Positions 46,735 to 60,174 of a stretch of 64,000 nucleotides of DNA are shown here, piece by piece. The translations under genes and the position numbers were made by a program. Within the stretch, counting starts at the first letter, position 1; each line of letters begins with the position of its first letter. Below the pieces are notes generated by a model. The model saw only the letters and a program-made list of their open reading frames with translations, was not told the DNA's origin and made no database searches. This DNA is from Hermatobates lingyangjiaoensis (lineage: Eukaryota; Arthropoda; Insecta; Hemiptera; Hermatobatidae): contig JAPFBL010000104.1 of NCBI GenBank assembly GCA_026182355.1, positions 3,093,501-3,157,500 of the forward strand, given 5' to 3'.

Positions 46735-48371
46735 AATCTGGAGTGGCCTACACTCTACTTTACTATAAGTAACTCAATGCCAAATTTCTTGAGTATATAA
46801 AACATAACGTATCGTTTAAGCATAACATAAATATCTAAATGGGATATAATTATTAGCATTGCATTCGTGAGGTAGCACAGATAGTGATTGAAGGACATAT
46901 GAATTTATAAGCTTATTTTTGTACATCACAAATAATTTATTATTTGCAAATAATTTCATTAGTATAACTACAGCAGTAATAACATTTTTGAAAAACCAAT
47001 GTGAACATTTCTTGAAACGAAATATTATCCTACAAGAGAACATGGCTATTGTTCAAATAGCCAGTAGATTTCTTACATCGTTTACTTGACATCCTTCTAC
47101 ATTGAATATTAATGTAAAATTTTCAAATTTGAAACAGTAAAATACCCTTTTTTTCTCTGAAAAACATCTTAAACAGCGAAGAAAATGTTGTTTTAAGCTG
47201 ATTTGTTAATTAAAGATGTACGATAATTACAGTTAATAATCTCTAAACGTAAGATTTATATTTTGAATTATCTTTTACATTTTTGGTTTTTAACAGAATT
47301 ATTATACTGGGAATTTTATGGCTTCTTAGTATTTAATAAGATCATTTTCCTTCCCCTTTGTCAAATAACATATATACGAATTTTTTTTTAATGAGTGTTA
47401 TCATTTACCTGCACAATATTATTCCTCTTACATCTCTTATAAGTCAATAATATATTTTCATTTTTCCATTAGAAACATCAATTTTATCTCAGTGGATTTG
47501 CTCAAAAAATTTCTAAGTCAATGTAAACAATGTAAAAAAATAACAAAAAATTCGACAAGTATAGCAGGTGATCTCTTAGTCTAGGATAAACAAAGAGTTT
47601 TTATATAGTTATTGCTTTTTTCCGTAATTGAAACTTCATGATTTTTTTTTTATGAATTGCTAACTTTTTGTTCCATTTTTGGTCAAATTTTCATTATTTT
47701 TTAACGAGCCGTTTAGCGTCAAAAAAACATTTTCTGAAAACACAAATCGTACTGTAACGCCCCTTTAGCGAATGTAATTTTGGAAAAAAATACTCAACTC
47801 ATTCTCCACATAATGTTTTATTTTTAGGCATACTTTCATTTTGATCCATCAAACAGTATGGCTTGTATCGCTCTAACAAGGTTTGAGATTGCATTATAAG
47901 TCAAAATTTTTACATTTTATTGAAAAAAAATATTTTTTGTTGTTTTAAAATTCTGAATATATTTTTCGTTTGTTGCATTTGAAACCTCAAAGATAATGTC
48001 AAAATTTCAAAACTCTAGGGTTATCAGTTTAGGAGAAATAAATGTTTTAAAAAAAACGGTTTTTGGCAAAAAAAGTGACTTTCCCATCATGCATAATTCT
48101 TCCCAAACAATAGGGATCTTCCTCTCTATGAGGCCCATTTTTGTGTAAAATATCAACTTGATCCATCAAAGATTCTGGACCGTAGCTTGGTAACAAGCAA
48201 TGCTAACACACGCACCCACCCACGCACCCAACCACCCACCCACCCACACACACACAGACATCATCGTAAAAACGTCATAAAACGACTTCTGGGACCTCAA
48301 AACATGTAATTCCATCAAAATTTCGAGATCGAATTTTTTCACGATCACTATACTTTACTTATAGTAAAGTA
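46735..48371 (-). mobile_element. Family A element, most complete copy
   Basis: Minus orientation: 5' end at 48371 (TTACTTTACTATAAGTAAAG), 3' end at 46735 (GGCCACTCCAGATTTTTT). About 1,637 bp, without the internal duplication of copy 1. The (CACCCA)-like tract at 48205-48255 corresponds to the GT-rich tract of copy 1. No coding frame resembles a transposase. Confidence 0.82.
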
Positions 48372-49140
48372 ACAAGATATGTTAACATTTTAACTCTTTT
48401 AAAATATTGTAAGATTTGAGTGTCTGTATGGCTTAGGATCACTTGCTTTGGCCATGGGGCAAGTATACGTACATACTTGCACTGAATGCATTGGTTAAAA
48501 TCCATTAATCTTGGGTTATTTTCTGTTGAATAGATTTTGTGTAGCTGACTTGTTGAGATTTTAGTGTTTCTGTCCTCTATCTGAATTGCACTCTTAGAAG
48601 AGTGTGAATAGTCGATTCTGCGAGCCCAACAGGTGCTACAGAGGGGAGATTTTTCACTCTACACTATATAAAGTAGTTATAGCACTAAGCTAATCTTGTT
48701 GTGATTCTACTTACCCAAAAGAAAGACAACTAAATTTAACTTCAATAAACGTAATGATGATATAGTTATAATCTAAATGTATCTGATATGAATAAATGCT
48801 ATTCTTATGAAGTTTGATACCTAGCTGGTAGAGAGTTTGTGATAATAAACGAGCAGCAAAATCTTACAACATAGAAAGAGGTTTTTTTATTATAGATTCC
48901 TAAGCAGTCATAAGAGTCCTCTCCAAGAATCACCTACTGACTGTTAATCAACTTTACAGAAGAGTGACATCCAGCAGCTCTGTATACTTCAGGTGAGAGT
49001 GTCTTTCGTCAAATGTTCCCCAGTATGGAGTAGTGAAATGTCTAATAAGTATAGAGTAACACCACCCTAATCAGATATTTTAGTATTCCTTAATACTGTC
49101 AGAAAATTATTGCTAGAAGCAGCTATGAAGTAACAAGTAG
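48372..49140. other. Anonymous sequence
   Basis: 48420-48515 has weak A-box and B-box-like words (TGGCTTAGGATCACTTGC and GGTTAAAATCC) but no cloverleaf. Confidence 0.3.
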
Positions 49141-49149
49141 AGGTAAACA

Positions 49150-49425
49150 ATGAAAAAGAACCAGCAGCAAAGAGTGGGGACATTTCTCTCTGACATACTG
49201 CCAAAATGCTTTTCGCGCAGAGTATATCAGCCTTTTGACTGGCCAATAGTCACCAACTACTTAAAATCCACCTTTATCGTAGGCTCTGATCAGTCCAGCC
49301 ACACTTGCTTCTTTTGTTCCGATGAAAGAATGGACGTTACTCATTTAGAAAGTATTGTAAAAATGATAAAAATCCTTAAAAAAATGTTAAAGAAGCATAC
49401 ACCGCTAACATTAGTTATCCAATAG
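49150..49425 (+). pseudogene. Possible non-LTR retrotransposon C-terminal zinc-knuckle fragment
   Basis: The 91-codon frame has RVGTFLSDILPKCFSRR, a YLKSTFIVGS stretch, and CFFCSDERMDVTHLE. The order (hydrophobic FLSDILP, then C-x2-C...H) recalls the C-terminus of R1/Jockey-type ORF2, where it is written ...GHG.F..YL...C..C...DVEH. The GHG word and the last Cys are absent. It could belong to the same family as the palm fragment at 27.4 kb. Confidence 0.35.
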
Positions 49426-49559
49426 TTTATCCAATTGATACTATTACAAATACCGGTGTAGAATAGCTGAGTGCCAGAAATGCTTGTTAAATGAGTAAAA
49501 ATGAGAAAAGGTTATAACTATTTTCCATAGTTATTTTAAAAGAATATTGTGGTTCCATT

Positions 49560-49660
49560 ATAATATCAAGTAATTATATCACTTATTCAATAGTATTGGT
49601 AATAAGTTACGTATAGTAACGTATATAAAGTTGAATATAGGCCACTTTAAGTTTTTTCTT
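49560..49660 (+). repeat. Family A 3' end, decayed
   Basis: TATAGTAACGTATATAAAGTTGAATATAGG then CCACTTTAAGTTTTTT parallels the 3' end of family A. Confidence 0.5.
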
Positions 49661-51290
49661 TACAAAATAACAGACAATCCATTGAAATAGAATCTCTATT
49701 CAAAATTTTAGTCACGGGAATGGCTGTGGATTATTTTATCTTGAATTTCATTTGATGCCAGTGGCGTGGAAGGAGTGCCATAATCCCTCTGGTATTTATT
49801 TGCTTCCGTTTTCGACAATATTTTAATCAGAGGATTAAAAAGGAACAAAACTGGAAAGCTTCTCAAATTTTTAGCTTGCTGCAGTTTTTTTTTCAATAAG
49901 TGTTAATAAAAACTGTTCATTCATATTTGTGTACATATGATCAATATCAAATATCAATATCAAAATAAGCAGAGTGAACAAAGACTTGTAAGAGCGTTCT
50001 CTCTATTTCTTTCTCTGTTAGAGCGCATATTGTTTATGTGAGCAATGTATAGAACAACTTTATCAGCACTCGTGTTTTTATTTATACGCACAGAAATTGT
50101 ATTATTTTATACAGAAACGTAGAGTTATAGAAGACACTTCTAGTAGTCTACTAGTCGAGTAGTATACACATTAGTTAAGGCTCAATTTATATTAATCTCC
50201 GTGAAATTGTAGTTTGTTGTTGTCTTTAACCCTCGCCCTTATAGACATTCAAGTTCATCGTTGTTATAGAGGTGGAAACTGACTTATTTGCTGTATTCAC
50301 TCATTGACGTCATAGAAGAGCTAAATTTCCATGTTGATTCAACAACACAGGATCCTAATTTTACCTATCGAACTTTTATAGAGAAGGATTGTTTAACGAT
50401 TACCTAACATGGTGTAGGCCGGATAACCACCAGTTTAAGTCCTTTTCAAAGTAACCGGGTTTAAAAGATTTATTAATCACATGAATGGTTAATATGAATG
50501 AATGGTTATCATGTAAATAATCACATGATTTATTAACCACATTTACATTAACCACATGAAAAGCTTAGATCATGGTCACCCTGATCAAGCTTCAAACCTG
50601 ATTCTGATTCTTGATTCTGATCTCTTTGGTTTAGTCAGTTATTCAGAAATTGAAGAAACTTATTATTTTAACTGAGAATATTAGCTGAAGACTTAAAATT
50701 CTCTATAAGTTACATATGTAGTTTATACACTGCTGTATTATTATCCGATGCTAACATCACTACACGATGTTAGTTAGTCTCATAACTAACATGCTTAATA
50801 TTTCTTGCTTTTTATGTCATTCATTTCCTCTAACCCTACAAGAGGTGTCTTGCAATATGGTTATTAGTACTACTGAATCGTTAGAATAAAAACCAAATTT
50901 TTTATTTTTGTATAGTGTATCTCATTTTTTTTTTACAAAGGAGTGAAACAGATTTTTAGTAATCATAAAACATCATATTTAATGGAAGTATTATGACATT
51001 TCGTCTTAAAAAAATTAACAACGAAAACAGATTTTACACCACCTGAGGCTAGTAATGTATAAACAGAAAACACGAACCAACAAGGGTTAAGAGAATTGGA
51101 ACCATTGAACCCACGTCCCTGAGAGGGGGAGAAGGCAATGCCCTTAGAGCGAGGCGCTCGCTCATCTACTTGTTAATTTATACATGATTAAATATATTTA
51201 ACAGAAATATCAACGACAAACTTTTAGAATTATTTGATTTTAAAAAAACATTGCTTAATTAATAATAGTTTTCAACTAATATATAATTTA
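49661..51290. other. Anonymous sequence with a weak tRNA-like patch
   Basis: On the minus strand about 51090-51165 has TGAGCGAGCGCCTCGCTCTA followed by GACGTGGGTTCAA, reminiscent of tRNA-derived SINE boxes, but no cloverleaf can be drawn. Confidence 0.35.
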
Positions 51291-51291
51291 A

Positions 51292-51502
51292 AAAACCTGG
51301 AGTGGCCTATACTCAACTTTACTATAAGTAAACTTAATAGCAAACTTCTTGGGTATATTTTATATTTAATGCGCTATTTATGTATAATACAATTGTCTAA
51401 ATGGGAGATGTTTATTAGTCTTTCATTCCTGAAGGTAGTAAAGATAGTGATTGATCCACTTATGAATAGACACGCTCATTTTTGTTCATCAAACCACTGA
51501 TG
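51292..51502 (-). repeat. Family A 3' fragment
   Basis: AAACCTGGAGTGGCCTATAC then AACTTTACTATAAGTAAAC, and about 150 bp colinear with 46740-46930, ending at GATGCATATAAT. Confidence 0.8.
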
Positions 51503-54398
51503 CATATAATATCAATTATATGCTTGCTCAATTAAGACACTCCTAGATCGTTATGAGCTAGAACAAAATCTACATTCTATGGATAACAAACTAGATCAAA
51601 AACCACAGAGACCATCTATTTGTTGTAATACAAAGACGAGGTCACTTGGTTTACAGAGACAGGTTCTTATGAAAGTGATATTGTGGAAAAGAGCAGGTTT
51701 GAAATTGCTATTCTTAAAGTTTCCAGCTAAGAAATTTTGTCAGAAACTTCAATATGGAGAATACCACTGTCCAAAAAGTAGTGGGATAATAACTAGCATT
51801 GAATACAACAATGCAATATTTCTTATTGATTATCTAATAGTCACAATTGCATTGTTAACCAACTTTTCCTCAACATCAAAGTAGTTTTGTAATGACAACT
51901 GTATTTAACCCACCTTCAGAGGTAGTAGATAAAGTAGTACTGCAATGGAAAGTTGTGTAGGTATTTTTGTGAACTATAACATTATCTCTTTATAAATTGC
52001 AACAGCTTTAATGTAGTTAGCTCCTACTTCTTCTGGACACATGGTGTATGAATGTTGTTTAAGGGATCAAAAAGACTTTTATTCATTCTTTTATCTTTTA
52101 TTCATAAGGTTTTTCCTTTTTTCCCTTTGTGGAGAGGAGTGACCTATTAAGCATTCCTTACTAATTTACTTCAGGCTTGGTTGCTTTATTCCAGGTATTT
52201 ACTATAAATGTTGTTTCATATATATTTATATATACTAGGTATATAAGGTAACACTATATTAGCTCATCATTTATTTAGCATTTAAGTAAATTATTAATCA
52301 AGTCCCACTCCAGAAAAATTATGCTTTCGTCGGCTTGAACATGTAAACATTATGATAATATGTTCAGAAAAATATAACAGTTTCACGTTAATTTGCAAAT
52401 ACGAGTATAATGCATTAATAATGATGCTTTATAATTCTCTCTTTCATTCGTTTTCTAAAAAAATCGTTTATGTTAATGATTTTCCTGAGTAAATGAAGAA
52501 AAATTTAATGGGATAGAAATTGGAAGTAGAGAGCACATGTATGCAATTATAGATGGAATCCAATTAGCGCGGGAGGTTGAAGGCTTGGTTCTCATGAATT
52601 ATGCAAAAGAGAATAATGAAGTCAGTGAAAACGTAGCGGGAAAATTGGAGTTGGCTAAATGTGAAGGTAAATACGATTCGGATATAATCAGAGGGAGTTT
52701 TTCTCTGGGGAGGTGTGTGACGCAAGAGAGGCCGAGGCCTTCCGCCAAACATGCCTCTCTTACGGCCCAAGAATTCTACTCCTGTTCCTTCAATTTAATT
52801 TTCAGGACCTCTCCTTCAGTCACCTCGAACGTTATACTTATCTCCTCCTTATCTTCACCATTATACTTCACCATTTTTTTTCTTTATACTGATAAAAAAT
52901 CCCATGCATCATCTGCAGTTTTGACTTTTTAGTTGTTCTGATGAAGACTTCTAAAAACAACAATATAATATTTTTATCATAAGAAAATTCAGAGCTATAT
53001 TAATTGTACTTCAATTTTTTCATAAAAAAAGTTCGGAAGAATAAAATATTACCTTTGTGAGAGAAGTTTCCCAATACCATTGTAAGAAGTTCAATACTTG
53101 AATATTGAACTTGACTTCGAGAAAATAACTTGAATTAAAGTTTTTATTTTTGTTTTCCGCTTTATAAAGCCAATTTTTCTTATATAACCAAAAAAATAAC
53201 AAGAACGGAAGTAAAAAAATAAAATGGTTGGTTTATAATCAGTGTTCACGAAAAAATCCAAACAGGTGTTCAGAGTGACCAGAAAATGTGTTAAATTGCA
53301 AATAATATAAATGATTCAGTAAATAAAAAGTAACCAATGGAATTACGATTTTTGATTAAAATATATATCAAAATTGCATTATTAAAGCAGTCTTTTGTTT
53401 GATTTCTATTCATTTATATTTAATACCAGATCTCGGCTCTCACCAGTTTGAGAGTTTTTTTGCATAATAATATTTATTTTGTGAACTAGATACTTTATGT
53501 ATCTAATGTCTAAAGTAAATTTAAAGCCTACTGTATATCAAATTTTTTCTTTTTTTGTAACTATTTGGTTAAATCCTGGGCACTACTTTAAAGCCTAAAA
53601 TATCAGGTCGCTGCACGAGCCTTCCAAAACTTTTCAATAACTAAGGAGGTGCTTCTCTTCCTTTAATCACTGGAATATCTTTCATTAACTATTCCCTTTT
53701 CTATGTCTTCAATTCTGTGCTCACAAATTTCCCGGTTACCTGCCTAGCAATAAACATGATTATTTTGCGGTCATTGAAGATCTTAATGAATGGGCAAACA
53801 TGGGTAAGGCGTCATATATGGTAATAATCAACATGCTCACCCTTGGTCATTACAATTAGAGAATAAATGTTCTATTTATAGAATTTAATCAAATTTCGTC
53901 AATATCCACGCCGCCACTCCTGGGAGAAAATAGAAACTGGTTGATATCTAGATTGCACAATGCTAGTAACTTCTTAAATATCATTAGTCTGGATAACACA
54001 TACTAAGAGGTCTAACAGTTTCAATACTAGTTCAAGATTCTTCTTCTGTTGTCTCCCTCAACGTAGTAATTAATTTTGTTATGCCAAATCCAAGATTTAG
54101 TAGAGAGTGAGTACTAATTTTCAAGCCTAATTTCGATTAGAACTGGTCATTTCCTGCTCCGTAGATGCTCTATTTCACCACTTGTTGCTTACCAGTTACT
54201 CAAGAGTCTCTCGCAGTGACAGGGTAGTTTCTGGGATAGAGACAGGAACTCAACTTAGCTCTTCCCTTAAGAGTTTATAATGACAACGATTGGGAGGAGA
54301 ACACCATAAAATAGGTTGAGACGCTCGACTCAATATCATCAAGCACCTGAGTTCTGATTTATTTGTAACCATCCTGGTGATTTACTGAACCGTTCTCA
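51503..54398. other. Anonymous sequence
   Basis: Open frames at 51579-51884 and 52537-52932 (plus) have no convincing family. Near 52936 a CTGATGAAGACTTCTAAAAAC word is a possible very decayed PLE core. Confidence 0.35.
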
Positions 54399-54765
54399 TT
54401 AAGGGTAGAAGAATTCTAATGAATTATACCTAGTATCGCAATATCTTAGGCTAGGTTGCAGTGGACGTCCGACGAGAGAACACACATAGGCCAAGTATTG
54501 GCTCTTTGTGATACTATACACTAAAAATTCTACAATCGGGATTCTATATTTGGCTAACTGAAGTGTATTTAGAGTAAAGAGTTTTAAGGAATAGCTGACA
54601 TCATACAAGCTTGAGACGAACAGCTTGACGTCCTCTTCAAGCCACAATGTGCTCAGATTATTTTCACCTCCCGAAAAAATAAATCGAAGGCCAAAGTGGA
54701 TATCGAACGCCAGATCTCCCAGCACAGAGGCGAATGAGTAAGGCACTTTTCTCTTTTCACCATTT
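54399..54765 (-). repeat. Possible SINE-like unit
   Basis: GC-richer than its flanks. On the minus strand the head contains GTGCCTTACTCATTCGCC and, 30 bp on, a B-box-like GGCGTTCGATATCC. A 115-codon frame across it has no family resemblance. Confidence 0.3.
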
Positions 54766-57188
54766 ACAGCTATCTCTCTGGCTTTAGTTGGGAAGACCTA
54801 TTTATAAGAGAACTCAAAAGGCAAGGAAAGTGCAGACAGGTATTGACTCTGACTCTTGAACGTATAATACTGACATTAGGAAGCATAAGCAAGAGAAATT
54901 TAAAGCCCTAGAGTTAGGATCACTCTAGTAAATATAGATTCCTTATACCTAAACGTGCTGCCAGTAACAAATGAACAATAATTTACATTTTAAGTAATAA
55001 ATACTAAGAGATGGGCTTCAGAAAATATTACTGAATAGTAGTACTAACTAACACTTACAAATAAATTTTTGTGACTAAGAATAAAATCATACCTACAGGG
55101 ATTAAGTAATGATTGTGTTTATATGTAAAAGTTTGATTGATGTTTAACATGTTAACATAAGTTACATTTGCCTTTACTGATAGCTGCCATGCTATATTGT
55201 AGTTAACCCAAGATCGTGACAGAGGAAGGAAATAAATGAACAAAATAACAAGCTTGACTAGCTCAACAGGAGAAAATATGTCATTGCTAAATAAATACAT
55301 ATCCATAACAAGAGAAAAAAAAACATTAAAAATCCAAAAGGAGTGTGATGGTGAAATGATTAAAAAGTACGGTTTACAATAAAAAATTATCAAAATTAAA
55401 TTATTTTTTATTTCATTGCTTTTGTTTTATCAATATTAGTTAGAAAGTTATGTAACAATTGGGCGCTTTTTTTTACAACTACTGGTCATGATTGATATGT
55501 CCTGGAGCATTACTGTTAAAAAAGAACGCAATAAATCTCTCCAAAAGGATTGCAAGTTAATGGCTAGAAATGATCGGATAGGAAGCAACTTACAAATCTC
55601 AGAACAGGTTTATAGACTGATTAGTTATTGATGAAGAGCCAAAACTGCGACTTGCTAAGCATGAAGCCGATTTAAATAAACGGCTGAATGGAAAGATTAG
55701 TTGGACTGGGGCAAATTTAAACAGACCATTTATTAATAATTCATGTAGGCACTAGGGAAAGAAAGAGAGCGTGCTCAAGAATTGAAATGTAAAAGTTTGG
55801 CCCTAAACTGAATTATATATAAGCCACCTCCTTCTTACCAGATCCTTCGCCTTAAGCGTGAAATATTAACCAGTTCTGGAATATTTCACATTCTTTTATT
55901 ATTTTTTGGCTCCCTTACCAATAACAATAACTAGAATGGTTTACATATAGATGCAGCTTGTTTATATATATATATATTTACCTTTTTATGCACTTTATAA
56001 TGAGTTCTAGATTGTTTTTGTTATTATTTATTCTATTTTTATGTTTAATATAAAATTATTTATTGATATTTTTATCTATTTTATTATTATTATAGTCTAA
56101 AGTTTTTATCTTATTCCTATTTTAATTAAATTTTTCCTATACCATTTGAGGTTTTGCTGTATTTTTCACGTAACTGCAGTTTATTTATTTTTTTCAGTGT
56201 TATTATTTTGTTATTTGTCCTTTTTAGGCTCTTATGTTATTGTTTACTTGTATTGTATTTTGTTATTTCTTTTAGGTCTGTGAACCACTTCGCCTCACTA
56301 TGAAACCTTCTGTGTTATCCATTTCTCCTGATTAAGGTATGTACGAGAATTATTCAAAATTGTGAGAATTTGTCTTCTTACTGTTTTTCTGACTTCTATG
56401 TTTTAGTTCTATATATACACTTGTGTTTATTATTTTTACTGAGCTATTAATGACCAAAAGGTTGTATTCAAGAGCATATTTTTGTTGACTTTACACTTTG
56501 CAGTTATGAATTCATTCTAAAAGAATTTGATTATATATAACAATATGAGCTTACTCCAAATCAATGATTAGTAGCACTATTGAAAAAAAATCAAACAAAG
56601 TAAAACAATCATTGAAAAATGAATAAATATGAATGAAAAATGAATGAATGTGATAAAGATCCTTTCATAGTGAGAAATTAATTTGTCATTCCCTTTAGTG
56701 GACGTTTAAAGAACATCTCATAACAGTGAGAATCGTTTAACCCAAAAATGAGACCACCAATATATCATTTGGGTTAAACGATACTTAAAAAAATTCACTA
56801 AAAAATATAATTTTTACATCATATAATAATACACACTTAACATTTAAAATTATTATGCATTTGTTTAAACATATGTATCTATGTGTGTATGCATTTCATA
56901 AAAAAAAACAAAAAATAAATAAAAATATGAACAAAAATTTAATAAACATTGTAAACTTATTGTTTTAAAAAATTATAATACAATTATTGATTTTTGAAAA
57001 CAATATATATTCTGGAGTTGTTCTTCTTAGCATTAAATGTACAAAAAAAAATTATTCATTTCAACATTTGGACACCTAAATATCCATATAAACATTATTA
57101 TGATGTTCTGATTTTCCGATATATTGGGAACAGAAATCATAATCGGCTGCTGAGAATTTGTGCAATAATACTGCAGGACAGTCCAGAG
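54766..57188. other. Anonymous AT-rich sequence
   Basis: No gene seen. 56322-56350 (CTCCTGATTAAGG...CGAGAATTATTC) may be a very old PLE core. Confidence 0.35.
57181..57188. repeat. Target-site duplication, left
   Basis: GTCCAGAG, repeated exactly at 58029-58036. Confidence 0.92.
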
Positions 57189-58028
57189 CAGCGGTTCCCA
57201 ACCTTTCAAATATAGCGACCCATTTTAGAACAAGCAATCAGGAAGCGACCCCAATTGTTAAAATATCTTTTATACATTTATTTTTTCTATAAGAAACTGG
57301 CATATATTGCAATTTATTAGTGAAGTAACTGTATATTCCTTAAATATATGATTAATATAGAATTTATTCATTAATCTCAAAGCTCCTACAAAATATTAAT
57401 TAATTGCAAATCAATTTCAAAGTATTCAAACAAACAAATTTCATACCGTTATGTAACTTTACTAAAGTATGTTTATGAACTGACCTTAATGAGACGGCTG
57501 GTATTGTAGCTTTTTAGCTAGCAATTCTATCCTGGGCTCCGTTGTCGATATGGCACACCTCAAGTCGTGTTCCACATCTAATTTATTTCGGTCTGCAGTT
57601 TAATCAGATATTTTTTTCGATCTATTGTCTACATTGGTTGTTTAACATCAAAAGGGTGCGTAATATTTCTAGCATAACTAGATCATGCCTGTATATTTTT
57701 GCATAACTTTTTAAGTAGTGTTTTTTTTTACGTCCAAACCACATAAGAAAAGAGAAAGAAGACTAAGGTCTTTCAAGTGAAACGAAACATGTTCAATACA
57801 TGTCTCGGACGTTATGTTCAGTGACTTAATGAACTGTTACATTTAGTTTCGTAGTGTGAATTTTAAATAATTGTCTTAATTTTATTTTATAATGTTATTT
57901 TTTTACTGTCTTCTGTTTTTACCGTGTTTTATATAATATTCACGTTCGGGTCAAAATCAATTGGCGAACCCATGGCATTGGTATCACGACCCCGTTTGGG
58001 GTCGCGACCCACAGGTTGGGAACCACTG
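57189..58028. mobile_element. Non-autonomous hAT-type element (MITE), 840 bp
   Basis: Terminal inverted repeats CAGCGGTTCCCAACCT and AGGTTGGGAACCACTG (one mismatch in 16) are flanked by a perfect 8-bp duplication. CAGNGGTTCCCAACC ends, a GGTCGCGACCC word just inside, and 8-bp duplications are hallmarks of hAT transposons. The interior has no transposase frame, so it was moved in trans. Confidence 0.95.
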
Positions 58029-58036
58029 GTCCAGAG
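58029..58036. repeat. Target-site duplication, right
   Basis: GTCCAGAG, exact copy of the left one. Confidence 0.92.
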
Positions 58037-58215
58037 AGTATATCTTTTTCCCGAAATTTATCCACATTAATTTCAACAATTGATAATTATATTGGCCTGA
58101 AAGAATGTAATGGCCTGAATGTAATGGTTAGACAAGGTGAAGATCCTCTTCGTTAGTGGTGCTGCAACCAGAGAATTTTCCAAATTTGTCATCTGTTTCA
58201 AAGGAGTACTTGTAT

Positions 58216-58249
58216 GCCCCCCCCCACCCCCCCCCACCCCCCCACCCCC
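58216..58249. repeat. C-rich low-complexity tract
   Basis: Runs of seven to nine C separated by single A. The strongest GC island in the window and a candidate for non-B structure. Confidence 0.95.
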
Positions 58250-60099
58250 GTCTCACAAGTACTTTCAAAGCGAAAGGTTATTTAGTGTAAGATGAACTAA
58301 TTTTTAACCAAAACGAAATAGAATGATGGCAGATACAGGAGAAATACTGATGTTTCTTCATCATAATTTATTAATGATATGGTGCAATTATGGATAAGAA
58401 GTCAAATCAGCGTTACCATGCAGATCTTTCTAATCCTGTCTCTTTTGAAGACACACATTTTTCATACTTTCTTAACCAAGTCCGGCAATTTCAGAGTAAT
58501 AAATGGAAGATGAAGGATTTAAACATAGTTGTTAGATACTAGTTGCATAATTTATTATAATGTTTACTTTACATTACATTATCTCTTGATAAGTAATTTT
58601 TTATGTTTTGTTAATTCACAAATTGTACTAAAAAACTTCGACCGTAGCTTTTTTATATCATCAAAAACATTTAATTTAATTAAGCTTAAAAACTTATTTT
58701 TTATCTGTCATAAAGTGGAAAATATTATAAATAGAATTGCACAATACTTTGAATATTGGTGAAAGTGTACAATTAACCAAAGGTGTGAGTATTAACCTGG
58801 CTAAGAAAGTAAGATAATATAGTATATATATTATTATTTTTATGATGTTTATTTTAACTTCAACATTATTTTTTCTGACGTTTATATAGAAATTTTATTC
58901 AGATTGATTTTATAATAATTTCCAAAAATATTCTGACTACTCACTATTCATACCTTTGTTAACTTGCTATTCTGCCATTGTTATACATTGAACAAATAAG
59001 GCCAACACAAAAATTAATTAAGATGATTTAGTTGTTGAGCACATACAGATAGAATCTAAGCAGGAATCGGTATAATCTAAGTATCGGACTCGGAAAAAAA
59101 TTATGAATCGTCCCAACACTAATTTTGATATATTTAAGAAAACTGGAAGTAAAGATAAACCGTCAACACAATCACATTAAGATTGAATCCAACCAAAGTA
59201 GGAATTCGGCCCCTGTACTTATTCTTTGATTTTATCATTTTGTTTCTGATAATATTATCATGTTTAGTTTAATTTTTATTTTTTTTTGTATAAGGGTAAC
59301 AATACTTGATTTGTCGTAACCAGTTTTTCTACCCTTTGTTCATTTTCCTTACCTTTATTAACTAGTCTAGCTGACATATAAAGTTTTATAGTGACTGAAG
59401 TTCAGTCGATAGAAGCAGTTAAGGCAAGTACTGAAGGTATTACTACAGATAAGAGACCTTCGCCTAGTAGGTTAGTATTTCCAGTATATTTAATATAATC
59501 CTCTACATAGGATTATATTTAATATAATATAATACATAACAATAATTCACTAGCAATTCTCATTTACAAACTATAGAAATGTGCTTGAAAATTTAATTAT
59601 TAAGACAGTTTAAAGCATATATAATCTAATTTTATTCTAGTGCTTCAGAGTAAGGTAAGAACATTTATGTAAGTAGTGAAATTGGATTAAAACAACTAAC
59701 TAGCCGATTTGTAATTTATCATTTACACATCAAATAAAGTGTGCAACGTAGTCATCATAATTAACGTTAACTTAACTGAATAATTCTTACTAGTCCATAG
59801 CTAAGCGGGTTCTAGATTAAACTAATATCAGATCAAATCACTTTAATATTACTTCCAGAGTAGAACCTTCAAAGCGACCGTAAATTGGGTCCAAGGAAAT
59901 TATGCATGATGAAAATGATGCATATTCATTTCAGAACATGTCCCATAACCAAGTAGATAAAACAGAATAACTTGAAAACTTAGTAGAAAAATCCACATTG
60001 ACTCTGCTAGGTCATCGTATCAGAAAGACAAATCAGATCATATGGTGTACGTATAATAGGTAATTAAATTAGAAAAATCTATAATGTAATAAAAGACTT

Positions 60100-60100
<1 letters not shown>
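58250..60100. other. Anonymous AT-rich sequence
   Basis: Nothing recognised. Confidence 0.4.

Positions 60101-60171
<71 letters not shown>
60101..60171. repeat. (TA)n microsatellite
   Basis: About 70 bp of pure TA, abutting a PLE end on its right. Confidence 0.95.

Positions 60172-60174
<3 letters not shown>

Noticed and set aside
51579..51884. 101-codon frame with a faint piggyBac look (CPK...YN...DYLI)
   Set aside because: The GGVD core motif and the cysteine-rich tail are absent; the resemblance is too weak to call.
54399..54746. 115-codon minus frame
   Set aside because: Overlaps a SINE-like unit; peptide unlike any known family.
54420..54765. Functional tRNA on the minus strand
   Set aside because: Only a B-box-like word is present; no cloverleaf can be formed.
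55055..55393. 112-codon hydrophobic minus frame
   Set aside because: AT-rich DNA gives Phe/Ile/Leu-rich frames by chance; no family motif or splice context.
57745..57795. Family-1-like words inside the hAT element (GACTAAGGTCTTTCAAGTG)
   Set aside because: Only about 20 bp match and the box and second helix are missing; probably chance.
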